Part shown: one piece after another, positions 16,610 to 25,601 of the stretch
Position numbering within the stretch: the first letter of the stretch is position 1
Layout: each line of letters starts with the position of its first letter
Assembly (NCBI RefSeq): GCF_005747095.1
Contig: NZ_SWLG01000007.1
Span: 1 to 64,000 of the forward strand
Reading direction: 5' to 3'
DNA: 64,000 bases
Source of the DNA: Exobacillus caeni
Lineage (GTDB): Bacteria > Bacillota > Bacilli > Bacillales > Guptibacillaceae
Notes under the pieces: model-generated
What the model saw: only the letters and a program-made list of their open reading frames with translations
Database searches by the model: none
Told to the model about the DNA's origin: nothing
Position numbers and translations under genes: made by a program

Positions 16610-16638
16610 ACTTTAAAGCATAAGAATATAGGTGTCAA
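16610..16638 (-). promoter_or_regulatory. SigA promoter of the SAM riboswitch transcript
   Basis: TTGACA (16633-16638), 17-base spacer and TAAAGT (16610-16615) on the minus strand, about 20 bases upstream of the aptamer. Confidence 0.6.
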
Positions 16639-16725
16639 TTCCATTTATAAAATTTAAACAATTTGGACTATATCCAATCGTTCAACTCGGAAAAAAGCCC
16701 CGGATCACTTGACCACGAATAACAC

Positions 16726-18249
16726 TCAGCTGACACAGCTCTGACCGCTGGAATCCTTGTATGACGTTAATCTAAAAAAATTCTCGATGATCTCCCTATC
16801 TGAATGCGGCACTTCTTCCCCTTTTACTAACTGGGCCCCGTTGATGCAGCCGCTGGTCAAAAGGATGATATCCGTTGGCCCTCCAAGCTTAAGGGATTGA
16901 AGAATTCCTTCTTTTCGCGTCAAAGTTGTATGGATGTTCGGCGCTTCAGGTGTATCAAAGCCTGTCATCACCTGGTCAATAATTTCAACCGGTTCGTTGT
17001 ACCCGGGATGGTCAACCGTAACGACGATTTCATCCGCCTTACCCTCGATTGTCTCTGCCATCTTCGGCATCTTATTAAAATCACGGATTCCGATACCCGC
17101 AATCATAACAATCAACCGATCATATTCCAGCTTCTTCACTTCTTTGACGAGCTTTGCTAACGCCACCGGGGTGTGGGCATAATCAAGAATGACTCTTTGT
17201 CTGTCTGGTCCCTCAATGATTTCAAACCTTCCCTCCGGGCCCTTCACCTCCGGAAGCGCACTAACAATTTCTTCGATTTTATAACCTTGAAGCATAGCGG
17301 TCCCGATCGCTGAGAGGATATTGGCAACATTATAATCCCCAAATACCGGAACAGTGACCTTTAAGACCGCGCCGCCGACGTATAAATCAAACGCTGTACC
17401 AGATGCTGTTGTTTCAATATTCCCAGCTTTAATATCAGCAGGGCTATCAGGCGAAAGGCTGTATGTGACCTTACTGCCTTTAAACGTTCTGTTAAGCTCT
17501 TCACCCATCACACTGTCATCAAGGTTAATGACCGCTGTTTCCGCTTGATCAAAAAGCTTTAACTTACATTCCAAATAGTGTTCAAACGTACCGTGATATT
17601 CAAGATGCTCCTCAGAAATATTCGTGTGGATCGCTGTATCGAACCTTATCCCGTCGACACGCTGTTGATCGATCGCAATCGAAGAAACCTCCATCACCGC
17701 CGCACCATCTTCTAATTTATAAAAATCATTAAAAATATGATGCAAGTCAAGAGATTCCGGCGTGGTAGGCGTACTCTTTTTATAAACCAGCTTCTTCCTG
17801 GACGATTCGATTCCTGTTGTACCGATCGACCCTGTCGGGAGTCCGAGTAGTGTTAACAACGATTTTACATATGCTGCAACCGTTGTTTTCCCGTTCGTAC
17901 CTGTAACACCGATCGTTCTAATCTTTTCATCGGAATTCTGGTAGTAAAACTTGGAAAAACAAGCCATCGCTCTTCGAACATCATCTACCAGCAAAAACGT
18001 ACAGGCTGGATACTTTTCAGCAAAAGGAATAATGTTGTCGGGATTACTACCAAAAACAGCTACCGCTCCTCTTTCAATCGCTTCTTCTATATAATGATGG
18101 CCATCCTTCTCTTTTCCTTTCATGCTGAAGAACACAGATGACTCTTTCGCTCGCTTTGAATGAAAACATAAATGGGATACATGTTGTGACTTGGGACCAT
18201 AAATATTTTTCATTGGTACATTTGTTAATTGATCAAATTGTATTATCAT
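16726..18249 (-). CDS. diverged MurE-like Mur ligase paralogue
   Basis: 507 aa with the three-domain Mur ligase plan: uridine-binding N domain, ATP domain with GVTGTNGKTT (115-123) and carbamylated-lysine site in YLECKLKLF (Lys229), and a C-terminal domain starting at LDYAHTP. MurE adds meso-diaminopimelate (or lysine) to UDP-MurNAc-Ala-Glu. However, the EVSSHAL His is Ile191 here, the GGDRD loop reads GIGIRDFNKMP, and the DNPR specificity motif reads DHPG (413-416). The gene also stands alone, not in an mra cluster. It may add a different amino acid or use another substrate. AGAGAGGATCAGGG precedes the ATG. Confidence 0.75.
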   Translation of the reverse strand: MIIQFDQLTNVPMKNIYGPKSQHVSHLCFHSKRAKESSVFFSMKGKEKDGHHYIEEAIERGAVAVFGSNPDNIIPFAEKYPACTFLLVDDVRRAMACFSKFYYQNSDEKIRTIGVTGTNGKTTVAAYVKSLLTLLGLPTGSIGTTGIESSRKKLVYKKSTPTTPESLDLHHIFNDFYKLEDGAAVMEVSSIAIDQQRVDGIRFDTAIHTNISEEHLEYHGTFEHYLECKLKLFDQAETAVINLDDSVMGEELNRTFKGSKVTYSLSPDSPADIKAGNIETTASGTAFDLYVGGAVLKVTVPVFGDYNVANILSAIGTAMLQGYKIEEIVSALPEVKGPEGRFEIIEGPDRQRVILDYAHTPVALAKLVKEVKKLEYDRLIVMIAGIGIRDFNKMPKMAETIEGKADEIVVTVDHPGYNEPVEIIDQVMTGFDTPEAPNIHTTLTRKEGILQSLKLGGPTDIILLTSGCINGAQLVKGEEVPHSDREIIENFFRLTSYKDSSGQSCVS

Positions 18250-18478
18250 CCCTGATCCTCTCTCTTATATGTATTTTCCGTTTGGCAGAATAAGTTGTAT
18301 AACTCATTCCCGATTGGTTGTATATTTAATCATTTATATTCTGTGAAACTTTTTTGCATTTCATAGCTTGAAAATTAGCGTTAACGATTTATTTACAGTT
18401 AATTTAAAAATCTTACATAACTTATGTCGAATATTGTCTTATAATTAACTCTGTAATAAATAAAAAGGAGTTGAGGAT

Positions 18479-20455
18479 TTGAAGGTCACGTTTAAGCTTT
18501 CTATCATTTTCGCACTAATGTTTTCTTTTTATTCACCATCATTGACCGGGGAACAAAAAGTGGAAGCCGCGGCTTCAGGAAGTGCCGTTATCAATGAAAT
18601 CGCATGGATGGGAACGACGAATAGTTCTTATGATGAATGGATGGAACTTTACAATCCAACCGGACAGGAGATCGATTTAACAGACTGGACATTATCTTCA
18701 GCCGATGGAAGCCCTTCTATATCGCTTTCTGGTACTATTCCTGCTGAAGGCTACTTTTTACTTGAAAGGACAGATGACAACTCGGTACCAGGTGTAGTTG
18801 CTGATCTCATATATTCAGGGGGTCTCTCAAACAGCGGGGAATCGCTAGAATTAAGGGATGCAAGCGGCAGTTTAGTAGACCAGGTCGACGCATGGCATGC
18901 TGGCGATAACGATACAAAGGCAACGATGGAACGTATCGATGCAGCTGTTGCAGGCACAGATCCTGCAAACTGGATGGATTCTACGAGTGCTTATACATAT
19001 GGATATGGAACTCCAAAAGGGTTGAATTCTGGTTCAAGCGCTCCTGCTCCTACCGGTAATTCTTGTGACGATACAAGCGAACATTTGAATAATGTTTCTG
19101 AGGTAGAAGGCGCAATAAATGTCTTCTTTAACAAATGTGCTGATACACAATTTGCTACCACCGGAAATGCAGCAAACTACAATGTTAATCTGGAATACCA
19201 ATTAATCGAACGCTTGAATCAGGCAACAACAAGTATTGACCTTGCGACATATGAGATTAACCTGCCTCGTGTTATCGAGACATTGATCGGAAAGGCTGCA
19301 AGCGGGGTTGACGTTCGGGTTATTGCTGATGCGAAAGAAGCAACAGATCCCCATTATACAGAACGTTATAAAACGATGCGATTATATGTAGAAAAAATGG
19401 TACGAGGAAACGATGGAGTTATCGGTACCTCCGATGATATCCATGTCTTTTCCGATTCGCCTATGATGGCGGTTGAAGACAGCACAGCTCGGACAAGTTA
19501 TGGTTTACCTGCAACCGCTGATGATATTCCACAGGTGACAGTGGAAATCGGAAGCACGATGGAAACAGGGCGCCTGTTTGTAGAAGGGGAAGAAAAAAGC
19601 TCAAACACTTACTATTCTCCTGGAAATCAGATGCACAACAAATTTGCCGTTGTGGATGACCGCTGGGTGTTTACCGGCAGCTGGAACTTTACCGTTACAG
19701 GATTGTACGGCTCTGATGCAAACATGGCCGAGGGTATTCTTGATGGGAACCAACAGCATGTTGTAGAAATAAATTGGCCAGAGCTTGCCGGCATTTATGA
19801 AGTAGAGTTTAATGAAATGTGGGGAAGCCAGGGACTAACTCCTGATAAAGTGAATGCAAATTTAAGCACACGTAAAACTGATAATACCGCCCACAATGTT
19901 AGTATCAATGGTAAAAAGGTAGAAATATATTTTTCTGCAGGTGACAATGCGGTCGGCCATATGGCTGATGTTGTAAAAAATGAAGCTGATTACAGCACAT
20001 ACTTCACCATTTTTGCCTGGAGCGACCAGGCGTTAGTCGATGAGCTAAAAAATAAGTGGGAAGGTTCCTATAACGATCTTGAAGGAACGTTGACCGGATT
20101 TGATGTAAAAGGTGTTTTCGATTCAAGCTTCTGGAACCAGTGGTGGTCAGCAAGTATCGAAATGACCGGACGAACTGCATCGCAAGAGAGTACGAATAAC
20201 CCAAACACCCGCTGGGCTAATCCAGCTCCTGTTTATGAAGACAACGAAACCCGTAAAATGCACAGTAAGACCATGATTATTGATGCCGGAACATCAAGCG
20301 ATCCTACTGTCATCGTCGGCTCTACGAACTGGAGCACCAACGGCAACGATGTTAATGATGAAAACATGCTATTCATCCATGATGCTGCTGTTACAAACCA
20401 GTTCTTGCAAGAGTTCAATGCACGTTACACTTCAGCTGGCGGAACAGTACAATAA
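18479..20455 (+). CDS. secreted lamin-tail domain plus phospholipase D-like protein
   Basis: 658 aa with a TTG start 9 bases after AAAGGAG. A signal peptide (about 1-31) is followed by a lamin-tail domain (about 35-150, INEIAWMGTTNSSYDEWMEL) and two phospholipase D domains. The two HKD motifs are MHNKFAVVDDRWVFTGSWNF near residue 384 and MHSKTMIIDAG with VGSTNWSTNG near 593. The fold could be a nuclease, phospholipase or transphosphatidylase; the lamin-tail module is common on extracellular nucleases, which favours a secreted DNase. Single gene with its own terminator. Confidence 0.82.
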   Translation: MKVTFKLSIIFALMFSFYSPSLTGEQKVEAAASGSAVINEIAWMGTTNSSYDEWMELYNPTGQEIDLTDWTLSSADGSPSISLSGTIPAEGYFLLERTDDNSVPGVVADLIYSGGLSNSGESLELRDASGSLVDQVDAWHAGDNDTKATMERIDAAVAGTDPANWMDSTSAYTYGYGTPKGLNSGSSAPAPTGNSCDDTSEHLNNVSEVEGAINVFFNKCADTQFATTGNAANYNVNLEYQLIERLNQATTSIDLATYEINLPRVIETLIGKAASGVDVRVIADAKEATDPHYTERYKTMRLYVEKMVRGNDGVIGTSDDIHVFSDSPMMAVEDSTARTSYGLPATADDIPQVTVEIGSTMETGRLFVEGEEKSSNTYYSPGNQMHNKFAVVDDRWVFTGSWNFTVTGLYGSDANMAEGILDGNQQHVVEINWPELAGIYEVEFNEMWGSQGLTPDKVNANLSTRKTDNTAHNVSINGKKVEIYFSAGDNAVGHMADVVKNEADYSTYFTIFAWSDQALVDELKNKWEGSYNDLEGTLTGFDVKGVFDSSFWNQWWSASIEMTGRTASQESTNNPNTRWANPAPVYEDNETRKMHSKTMIIDAGTSSDPTVIVGSTNWSTNGNDVNDENMLFIHDAAVTNQFLQEFNARYTSAGGTVQ

Positions 20456-20463
20456 GAAACCTG

Positions 20464-20487
20464 GGAGCTATCTTTAGTGATAGCTCC
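20464..20487 (+). terminator. terminator after lamin-tail/PLD gene
   Basis: GGAGCTATC and GATAGCTCC form a 9-bp stem, followed by TTCATTTTTTC. Confidence 0.85.
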
Positions 20488-20596
20488 TTCATTTTTTCTC
20501 CGCATTTCAAGAACCGAAATTGCACCTTTTCGTGTTTGGTGACGTTTTCTTCGCAAAGAAGCTACATATCACAACAAACTTATATCTGATTCGGAG

Positions 20597-21193
20597 TTAG
20601 GATACTGGATTTTTTGCCATAACCGAAACGACGAACCCGGACATGTATTCTTTTCTTGAGAGTATCTCAAAGCCGTTCTCTTTCAATAAGATATCTGTTT
20701 TCCGATTAAGATGGCACCCGTCGGCAAGATGTTTCCATACAGGAGTGAGCATGTCTTGAAGGCCAGCATAAACCGGCTGTTCCATCTTGATATGTTCAAG
20801 AACCAGTAATGTGCCAGTTGGCTTGAGTACTCTTTTTATCTCCTGCAAAACTTGAACCGGATCTTCTACCGAGCAAAGCACCAGAGTGACAACAACCGAA
20901 TCAAAATGATTTTCCGGAAAAGGAAGCTGCTCAGCATGACTTTGCACGATTTCAACCGGAACTTTAGCCTGCGCTTGCCTTATCTTTGCTTTTTCAACCA
21001 TATGGGGATTCGGTTCAATTGCAGTCACTTCCTCGCATTTGTTATATAACGGAAAGTTAATCCCTGTGCCTGCTCCTATCTCGAGTACTTTTCCTTTTGC
21101 ATTAGAAAGCAGCCTTTCACGCCAGCGGTTGATATATCTTTTTTCGAGTGGTTTCATAACAGGATCGTATACTTTTGCAAAAAATTTACCCAT
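20597..21193 (-). CDS. class I SAM-dependent methyltransferase
   Basis: 198 aa, Methyltransf_11 type. The SAM-binding motif VLEIGAGTGINFPLY (about 36-50), the acidic AIEPNPHM after strand 2, and the post-motif VVVTLVLCSVEDP are clear. GGAGG precedes the ATG. Close in look to small phospholipid or thiol methyltransferases of the METTL7-like type, but the substrate is open. Stand-alone gene. Confidence 0.82.
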   Translation of the reverse strand: MGKFFAKVYDPVMKPLEKRYINRWRERLLSNAKGKVLEIGAGTGINFPLYNKCEEVTAIEPNPHMVEKAKIRQAQAKVPVEIVQSHAEQLPFPENHFDSVVVTLVLCSVEDPVQVLQEIKRVLKPTGTLLVLEHIKMEQPVYAGLQDMLTPVWKHLADGCHLNRKTDILLKENGFEILSRKEYMSGFVVSVMAKNPVS

Positions 21194-21280
21194 CGTTCTC
21201 CTCCAAGTGGAAAAGATTTTCTACTATACGTAACTATACCCTGTTTCGGAACAGCAAAAAAGCATTCGACATCTTCCTTA

Positions 21281-21400
21281 TTAAGGATATCTTCGAAAAA
21301 ATGATTTTATCTTCGTTTTTTTGATTTTATCTTCGAATTCCCCCCTTTTATCTGCGAAAAATAGAATTTATCTACGACTTTCCGGATATATCGATTTTTC
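21281..21400. repeat. array of 20-bp degenerate direct repeats (about six units)
   Basis: The core TTTATCTTCGAA-like recurs with ATC at 21289, 21309, 21329, 21350, 21370 and 21390, a spacing of 20 (once 21) bases. Units are degenerate (TCTTCG, TCTGCG, TCTACG, TCGATT). No ORF covers them. They form part of a 409-base intergenic region between a methyltransferase gene and the permease operon. Confidence 0.65.
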
Positions 21401-21411
21401 GACATAAAGAT

Positions 21412-21486
21412 GACTCGCCGATCGGCAATCCGTTAGTTCTCGACGTCGAGCCTTCTCCTTTGCTTAAAAGTTATACTTTCTAATAC
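21412..21486. repeat. dispersed intergenic repeat, copy A
   Basis: GACTCGCCGATCGGCAA (21412-21428) and TCCTTTGCTTAAAAGTTATA with CTTTCTAATAC to 21486 match GACTCGCTGACCGGCAA and the corresponding segment at 63209-63327 (28/31 over the second block). The intervening part differs in length. Confidence 0.6.
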
Positions 21487-21602
21487 AAAAATAAAGGACC
21501 CAACAATCTCGAGTCCTTTTAATTTTGCTTTATTAAGCAATCCAGTGGTCAGGCCTGCTAGTCAAGTTGCCATTTTCTCTGTCTTAGGAACGACAATAAA
21601 AG

Positions 21603-22652
21603 CTATAGTTCCCGAAACATTTCTTCTCTTACCTCCACCTGCATTCTTCTTTTAGCTTTTAAAGAAGGGCTGTTTTGTAACTTATTTTCCTTTTCTCCCA
21701 CTTTGTTTGGCGTAGAAGGTTGTAATTCCGTTTTTAGTGCTTCCAACATGATTTTTAATAAAACAATCGTTATTGTGAAAAAAAGTATTGGAACAAGAGG
21801 TATCCAGTAATAGTTTGTAAAGAGGAATCGCAGGTTATTTCCTATTAACCCTGACCACTCATTTGAAAGAGAGACAAACACGGAGTTATTAAACATATCC
21901 TCCTTTACCAGGCCTCCACCAAAGAAAATTTTTAAAACCCCCAGGTGAGCCAGCAACAGCAGAACTTGAATGACTTCCCGAACAAAAATTAGGAGCAGCT
22001 GAGGTTTTAAAAAAGGCATGACATGTGTTTTTAAAATATGAAACTTACTCCCCCCTAATATTTTGACACTATCGATAAATTCTTGTTCCAGGATACGCTT
22101 CACTTCTTTTGCAATTGTAGAGCTTGTAATCGGAACAGCTACGAGAATTAAGATGATAAACTCGATTCCGACTCGCTCGAAAAGGCTATATGTAAACTCA
22201 CTGTCTATTCCATCGAAATACCCGTCACTTTTTAAAACCCATTCAAGCAATAAAAATGTCAACAGTGATACGGGAAAATAATAAAACCCCTCTAACCACG
22301 GCTGTATCCTTTTAACGATACCAGGAAAATTCATTTGTAGAAAGGTGCCCAACACGGACGAAATGATAAAACGGAAAACAGCAACTGCCAGGGCAATCCC
22401 GAGTGTGTACTTTGCTCCCACCAAAATAATAAAAAATAAATCGTTTGAGATATTATCTGTTCCAAGTGGTGGATATTCAAAAGGAGAATAAGGAGGTTTG
22501 GAAACAAGTTCCGCTCCTTCTTCAAATCGAAGGTCCGCTTTCGGAATATGATTTTCAAAAACAACAGAGTATACGATACTGGAAAAAAGCAATAACACGA
22601 TTACTCCAAAACTAAACATAAACGATTTGTTTCCCAACAGCCCTCTGATCAT
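21603..22652 (-). CDS. OppC-like ABC transporter permease (orphan pair 1)
   Basis: 349 aa with an N-terminal anchor helix and five further helices. The permease EAA loop reads SVKILGGSKFHILKTHVMP. The usual OppC motif LGTDxxGRD is diverged to LGTDNISND. It overlaps the partner gene by 4 bases. The pair has no substrate-binding protein or ATPase gene nearby. Similar in order and motifs to the 54910-55926 gene, so the two are paralogous. Probably imports a peptide- or nickel-like solute with an ATPase encoded elsewhere. Confidence 0.75.
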   Translation of the reverse strand: MIRGLLGNKSFMFSFGVIVLLLFSSIVYSVVFENHIPKADLRFEEGAELVSKPPYSPFEYPPLGTDNISNDLFFIILVGAKYTLGIALAVAVFRFIISSVLGTFLQMNFPGIVKRIQPWLEGFYYFPVSLLTFLLLEWVLKSDGYFDGIDSEFTYSLFERVGIEFIILILVAVPITSSTIAKEVKRILEQEFIDSVKILGGSKFHILKTHVMPFLKPQLLLIFVREVIQVLLLLAHLGVLKIFFGGGLVKEDMFNNSVFVSLSNEWSGLIGNNLRFLFTNYYWIPLVPILFFTITIVLLKIMLEALKTELQPSTPNKVGEKENKLQNSPSLKAKRRMQVEVREEMFREL

Positions 22653-23500
22653 TCTACGATTTCCTCCCCTGTAAACCGCTTTACCAGGACGCCTGTTAAC
22701 GTTTCTATTAAAAAAATCGGTAGGAAGAGCATCAAGATTCCTAGCACCGCAATTTCAAACCGGGGATTTTCAATGATGAACCATGTGATACCATAAAGAT
22801 TAAAAAGGATTTCCAGCATCACTAAGTTCGAAAGCATAAAAGAGATAATGACTTTTGAATGGTTTGAAACACTTACGAGGGAATTGCGAAAGACATGAAC
22901 TAATAAGATCGATCCTTTTTCCAGCCCTTTTCCTTTGGCTAACTCAACATACGGCTTTTGCATTTCATCGGTAAAGATAAGAAGCATAATCCTATAAAGC
23001 ATAATCGAAGGTAGTATCGTGTACGTCACAAGCGGCAGAATAAATGGCCTCTCGTATGCACCTGCTACATCGAATACTAAGATTCCTGTTTTTTTGAATA
23101 TAGCAACAAACAAAAGCTGTGTCACAACAATGATGAAAATATCGGGAATCGCTTCAAAGATCCCAACCATTCTGGAAACCGCTGTACGCATTTTAAATGG
23201 TAAATAGAAGGTTATGTAGGTAAAAGTTAATGCAACCATAAAAGATAAGAAAAATCCTAGTGCTAAGATCATGAAAGAAAACCTGTAATATTCTAAAATC
23301 GCAGGAAAAACGGAGTACTCAGCTTTTCCACCAGGATTAAAAGTAAAATCAGAAGGATGAATAATTTTTAACACCAATTCTTTCAGATTTTGCATCAGCA
23401 AGACTAAACTACCTGATATCTGCCCTTGAAATAAACTAACGATTCCTCCGATCACAACGATACTTATAACTACTTTCAAAAACCGAACAACATATTTCAT
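22649..23500 (-). CDS. OppB-like ABC transporter permease (orphan pair 1)
   Basis: 283 aa, about six membrane helices. The EAA loop ELAKGKGLEKGSILLVHVFRN is close to the OppB consensus, and IFEAIPDIFII precedes it. GGAGG is 6 bases from the ATG. First gene of the two-gene permease operon; paralogue of the 55926-56885 gene. Confidence 0.75.
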   Translation of the reverse strand: MKYVVRFLKVVISIVVIGGIVSLFQGQISGSLVLLMQNLKELVLKIIHPSDFTFNPGGKAEYSVFPAILEYYRFSFMILALGFFLSFMVALTFTYITFYLPFKMRTAVSRMVGIFEAIPDIFIIVVTQLLFVAIFKKTGILVFDVAGAYERPFILPLVTYTILPSIMLYRIMLLIFTDEMQKPYVELAKGKGLEKGSILLVHVFRNSLVSVSNHSKVIISFMLSNLVMLEILFNLYGITWFIIENPRFEIAVLGILMLFLPIFLIETLTGVLVKRFTGEEIVE

Positions 23501-23644
23501 TTACAACCTCCAATATTCTTTCTGTCTCTAACAATAAAGACGCAGAATACTCAATAAGGTTGCATTTTTTGAATCCTCCGTAAATAAACCGTGTTCTTTT
23601 GCAAATACTAAGTATGTTAAAACAATAAATGGAGGAGGATTTGT

Positions 23645-23803
23645 ATGAAAAAGGACCAACAGGCGAAACAAAAATCAGATGCTATGATGAAACCGGGTTA
23701 TTCAGGAACTAATGCCCAGGAAGTAAAACAAGAAATCCAAAAAGATGTAAGCGAAGGCCAGGGCGCTATGACATCCCGAGAAGCAGGCGCAATGCGCGAT
23801 TAA
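23645..23803 (+). CDS. 52-aa protein, weakly SASP-like
   Basis: Short ORF with GGAGGAGG 7 bases before the ATG and a terminator directly behind the stop, so a real gene is likely. The peptide is hydrophilic (SGTNAQEVKQEI, SEGQGAM, REAGAM). NAQEVKQEI and EGQG recall the repeat NAQQVRKQN/AGQGQ of gamma-type small acid-soluble spore proteins, but it is short and not clearly repeated. Possible sporulation-specific small protein. Confidence 0.6.
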   Translation: MKKDQQAKQKSDAMMKPGYSGTNAQEVKQEIQKDVSEGQGAMTSREAGAMRD

Positions 23804-23828
23804 AAAACCACTCCGAGTGGTTTTTTTG
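23804..23828. terminator. terminator after 52-aa gene
   Basis: CCACTCCGAGTGG with A run before and seven T after; it can work in both directions. Confidence 0.8.
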
Positions 23829-23929
23829 TTTCAAGAAATTAACACTTTACATCCTGCATAAGGATTGCAATAAACTTCATTTATTCAGATGATATGATTG
23901 TCTTACCAAGGAATGGGGAGGCAGTATAA

Positions 23930-24727
23930 ATGAATGTTCGTGCAATGTTTATTGATATGGATGGAACACTTTTAAAAGCCTCAAACAATATCTCCACAAG
24001 AAATATGGAAGCCATTAATATGCTTGTTAATCAAGGAGTAAAGGTTTTTCTCGCTACTGGCCGACACTATGAAGTAACCGCTCCTTATCATAAAGAAATC
24101 GGGCTACGGACTCCGATGATCTGTTTGAACGGAGCCGCTATTCATGATGCAGAAACAGGAAAAGTTATGCAAATGAAAACAGTCAGCTTGAACGAAGAAC
24201 GATTCCACCATCTAACCGCTGAAAGTCCTTGTAATGTTATTATCCATACAGTGGATGGACTTTATTGTAAGGAAGCAAATGAAGAAATCGATTACTGGAC
24301 AAAAACCGGAAAAATACCGCCACGTTATATTGGAGATTTAAGACAGGCAACTTATCAAGATGTTCTTAAATATAGTGTTCGAACAGGAACACCAAATACT
24401 GAACTATCTGCTTTGTTTAAAAAGGAAGGAGAAGTCATCGATTGGAATGATGGGTTTGAGATCGTTGCTTCTAATGTTTCCAAATGGTCTGCGATAAGAA
24501 ACTTGATTAACGCATTACGAATCAGCCCAAAAGAAGTTGTAGCCATTGGAGACGGACCAAACGATATCCAAATGCTACGCAATGTAGGTACCGGTGTAGC
24601 AATGGGAAATGCCAGCGAAGAGGTGAAAGCAGCAGCTGATTTTGTTACAGGTCACCACGAACATGATGGATTAGCTGATTTTATAGAACGATACCTTTGT
24701 AAATCGTTTGAAAACTATGCGATTTAG
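23930..24727 (+). CDS. Cof-type HAD hydrolase
   Basis: 265 aa. Motif I IDMDGTLL has the nucleophile Asp and acid Asp; motif II TGRH and motif III Lys near VSKWSAIRNL are followed by motif IV GDGPNDIQML. The Cof-type C2 cap lies between about 85 and 190. Cytosolic phosphatase of sugar phosphates, nucleotides or cofactors such as pyridoxal phosphate or FMN; substrate not known. GGGGAGG precedes the ATG. Single gene followed by a hairpin. Confidence 0.83.
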   Translation: MNVRAMFIDMDGTLLKASNNISTRNMEAINMLVNQGVKVFLATGRHYEVTAPYHKEIGLRTPMICLNGAAIHDAETGKVMQMKTVSLNEERFHHLTAESPCNVIIHTVDGLYCKEANEEIDYWTKTGKIPPRYIGDLRQATYQDVLKYSVRTGTPNTELSALFKKEGEVIDWNDGFEIVASNVSKWSAIRNLINALRISPKEVVAIGDGPNDIQMLRNVGTGVAMGNASEEVKAAADFVTGHHEHDGLADFIERYLCKSFENYAI

Positions 24728-24773
24728 GGATGTTTTCTTAAAAAGTTATTGCAAAAACTAAGAAAATATATAG

Positions 24774-24801
24774 GGCGTATCCTGAAAAACCGGGATACGC
24801 C
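24774..24801 (+). terminator. hairpin after Cof-type HAD gene
   Basis: GGCGTATCC pairs with GGATACGCC. There is no clean T run, so terminator strength is uncertain. Confidence 0.5.
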
Positions 24802-24879
24802 TACTATATGTTTAGTTAATTTTGCTACTTCTTTAAGTTTAATTAAGCAATTAAGATATTCTAAAGGCATTTATCGAAA

Positions 24880-25548
24880 TTAATTCAAATCATCAATGGC
24901 CTGGTCAATACAAGAGTAGTTAGTGGTAAAACCCCTGTTTACTGCCTCCCATAAATAAAGAGAAGCAACTGTATAATGAGGATCCCAATTGCTTGAAAGT
25001 CTTTTCAGCATTTCCTTGCCATCTTCTTCTTTTCCTACTTGATAAAGCCACCTGCATCCCCGTTGCAATCCTACATCGCCTAAAGACATGACATCGGTTC
25101 TCCCCAGTGAAAAGATTAAAAACATTTCTGCTGTCCATTGTCCAATTCCTTTTACACTGGTTAGAGTTTTTATCACCTCTTCGTTCTCTAAATCTTCCAG
25201 GGTGTTCAGAAGCACTTCTTCCGATAAAACTTTTGAACTTAAATCTTTTATATAAGAAGCCTTTTGTTTCGAAATGCCAACACTTCTAAGGGTATCATCC
25301 GATAGCGTCAAGACAGCTTCAGGTGTGACTTCATCGAGAAGTTCTTGAAACCTGTTATATATTGTTCTGGCTGCTTTTAAGGATAACTGTTGGCCGATAC
25401 AAGACTTTACAAGGCTTTCAAAATGGTTATTTCCAATTGCTAATGGAATGTCTCCCATCAGGCTGATTAGCTTCTTCATTTCTGGATCCGCTTCAGACAA
25501 TGAATGTAGAGCCTTGTTATCAAACGGTACTAACTCACGGTCTCTCAT
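24880..25548 (-). CDS. DNA-3-methyladenine glycosylase II, AlkA family
   Basis: 222 aa from the ATG at 25548 behind AAGGGGG. The HhH-GPD fold is clear: LTSVKGIGQWTAEMF (helix-hairpin-helix) and the catalytic Asp near 158 in SLGDVGLQRG. It excises alkylated bases such as 3-methyladenine. It lacks the N-terminal AlkA domain, like short Bacillus AlkA proteins. Single gene upstream of a UbiB-like kinase gene on the same strand, about 50 bases apart; the order suggests an accidental rather than functional link. Confidence 0.82.
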   Translation of the reverse strand: MRDRELVPFDNKALHSLSEADPEMKKLISLMGDIPLAIGNNHFESLVKSCIGQQLSLKAARTIYNRFQELLDEVTPEAVLTLSDDTLRSVGISKQKASYIKDLSSKVLSEEVLLNTLEDLENEEVIKTLTSVKGIGQWTAEMFLIFSLGRTDVMSLGDVGLQRGCRWLYQVGKEEDGKEMLKRLSSNWDPHYTVASLYLWEAVNRGFTTNYSCIDQAIDDLN

Positions 25549-25601
25549 CAAAAGCCCCCTTCTAATGAATTATGTTCCAGGAAAACCTGTCTAGTGACAC
25601 G

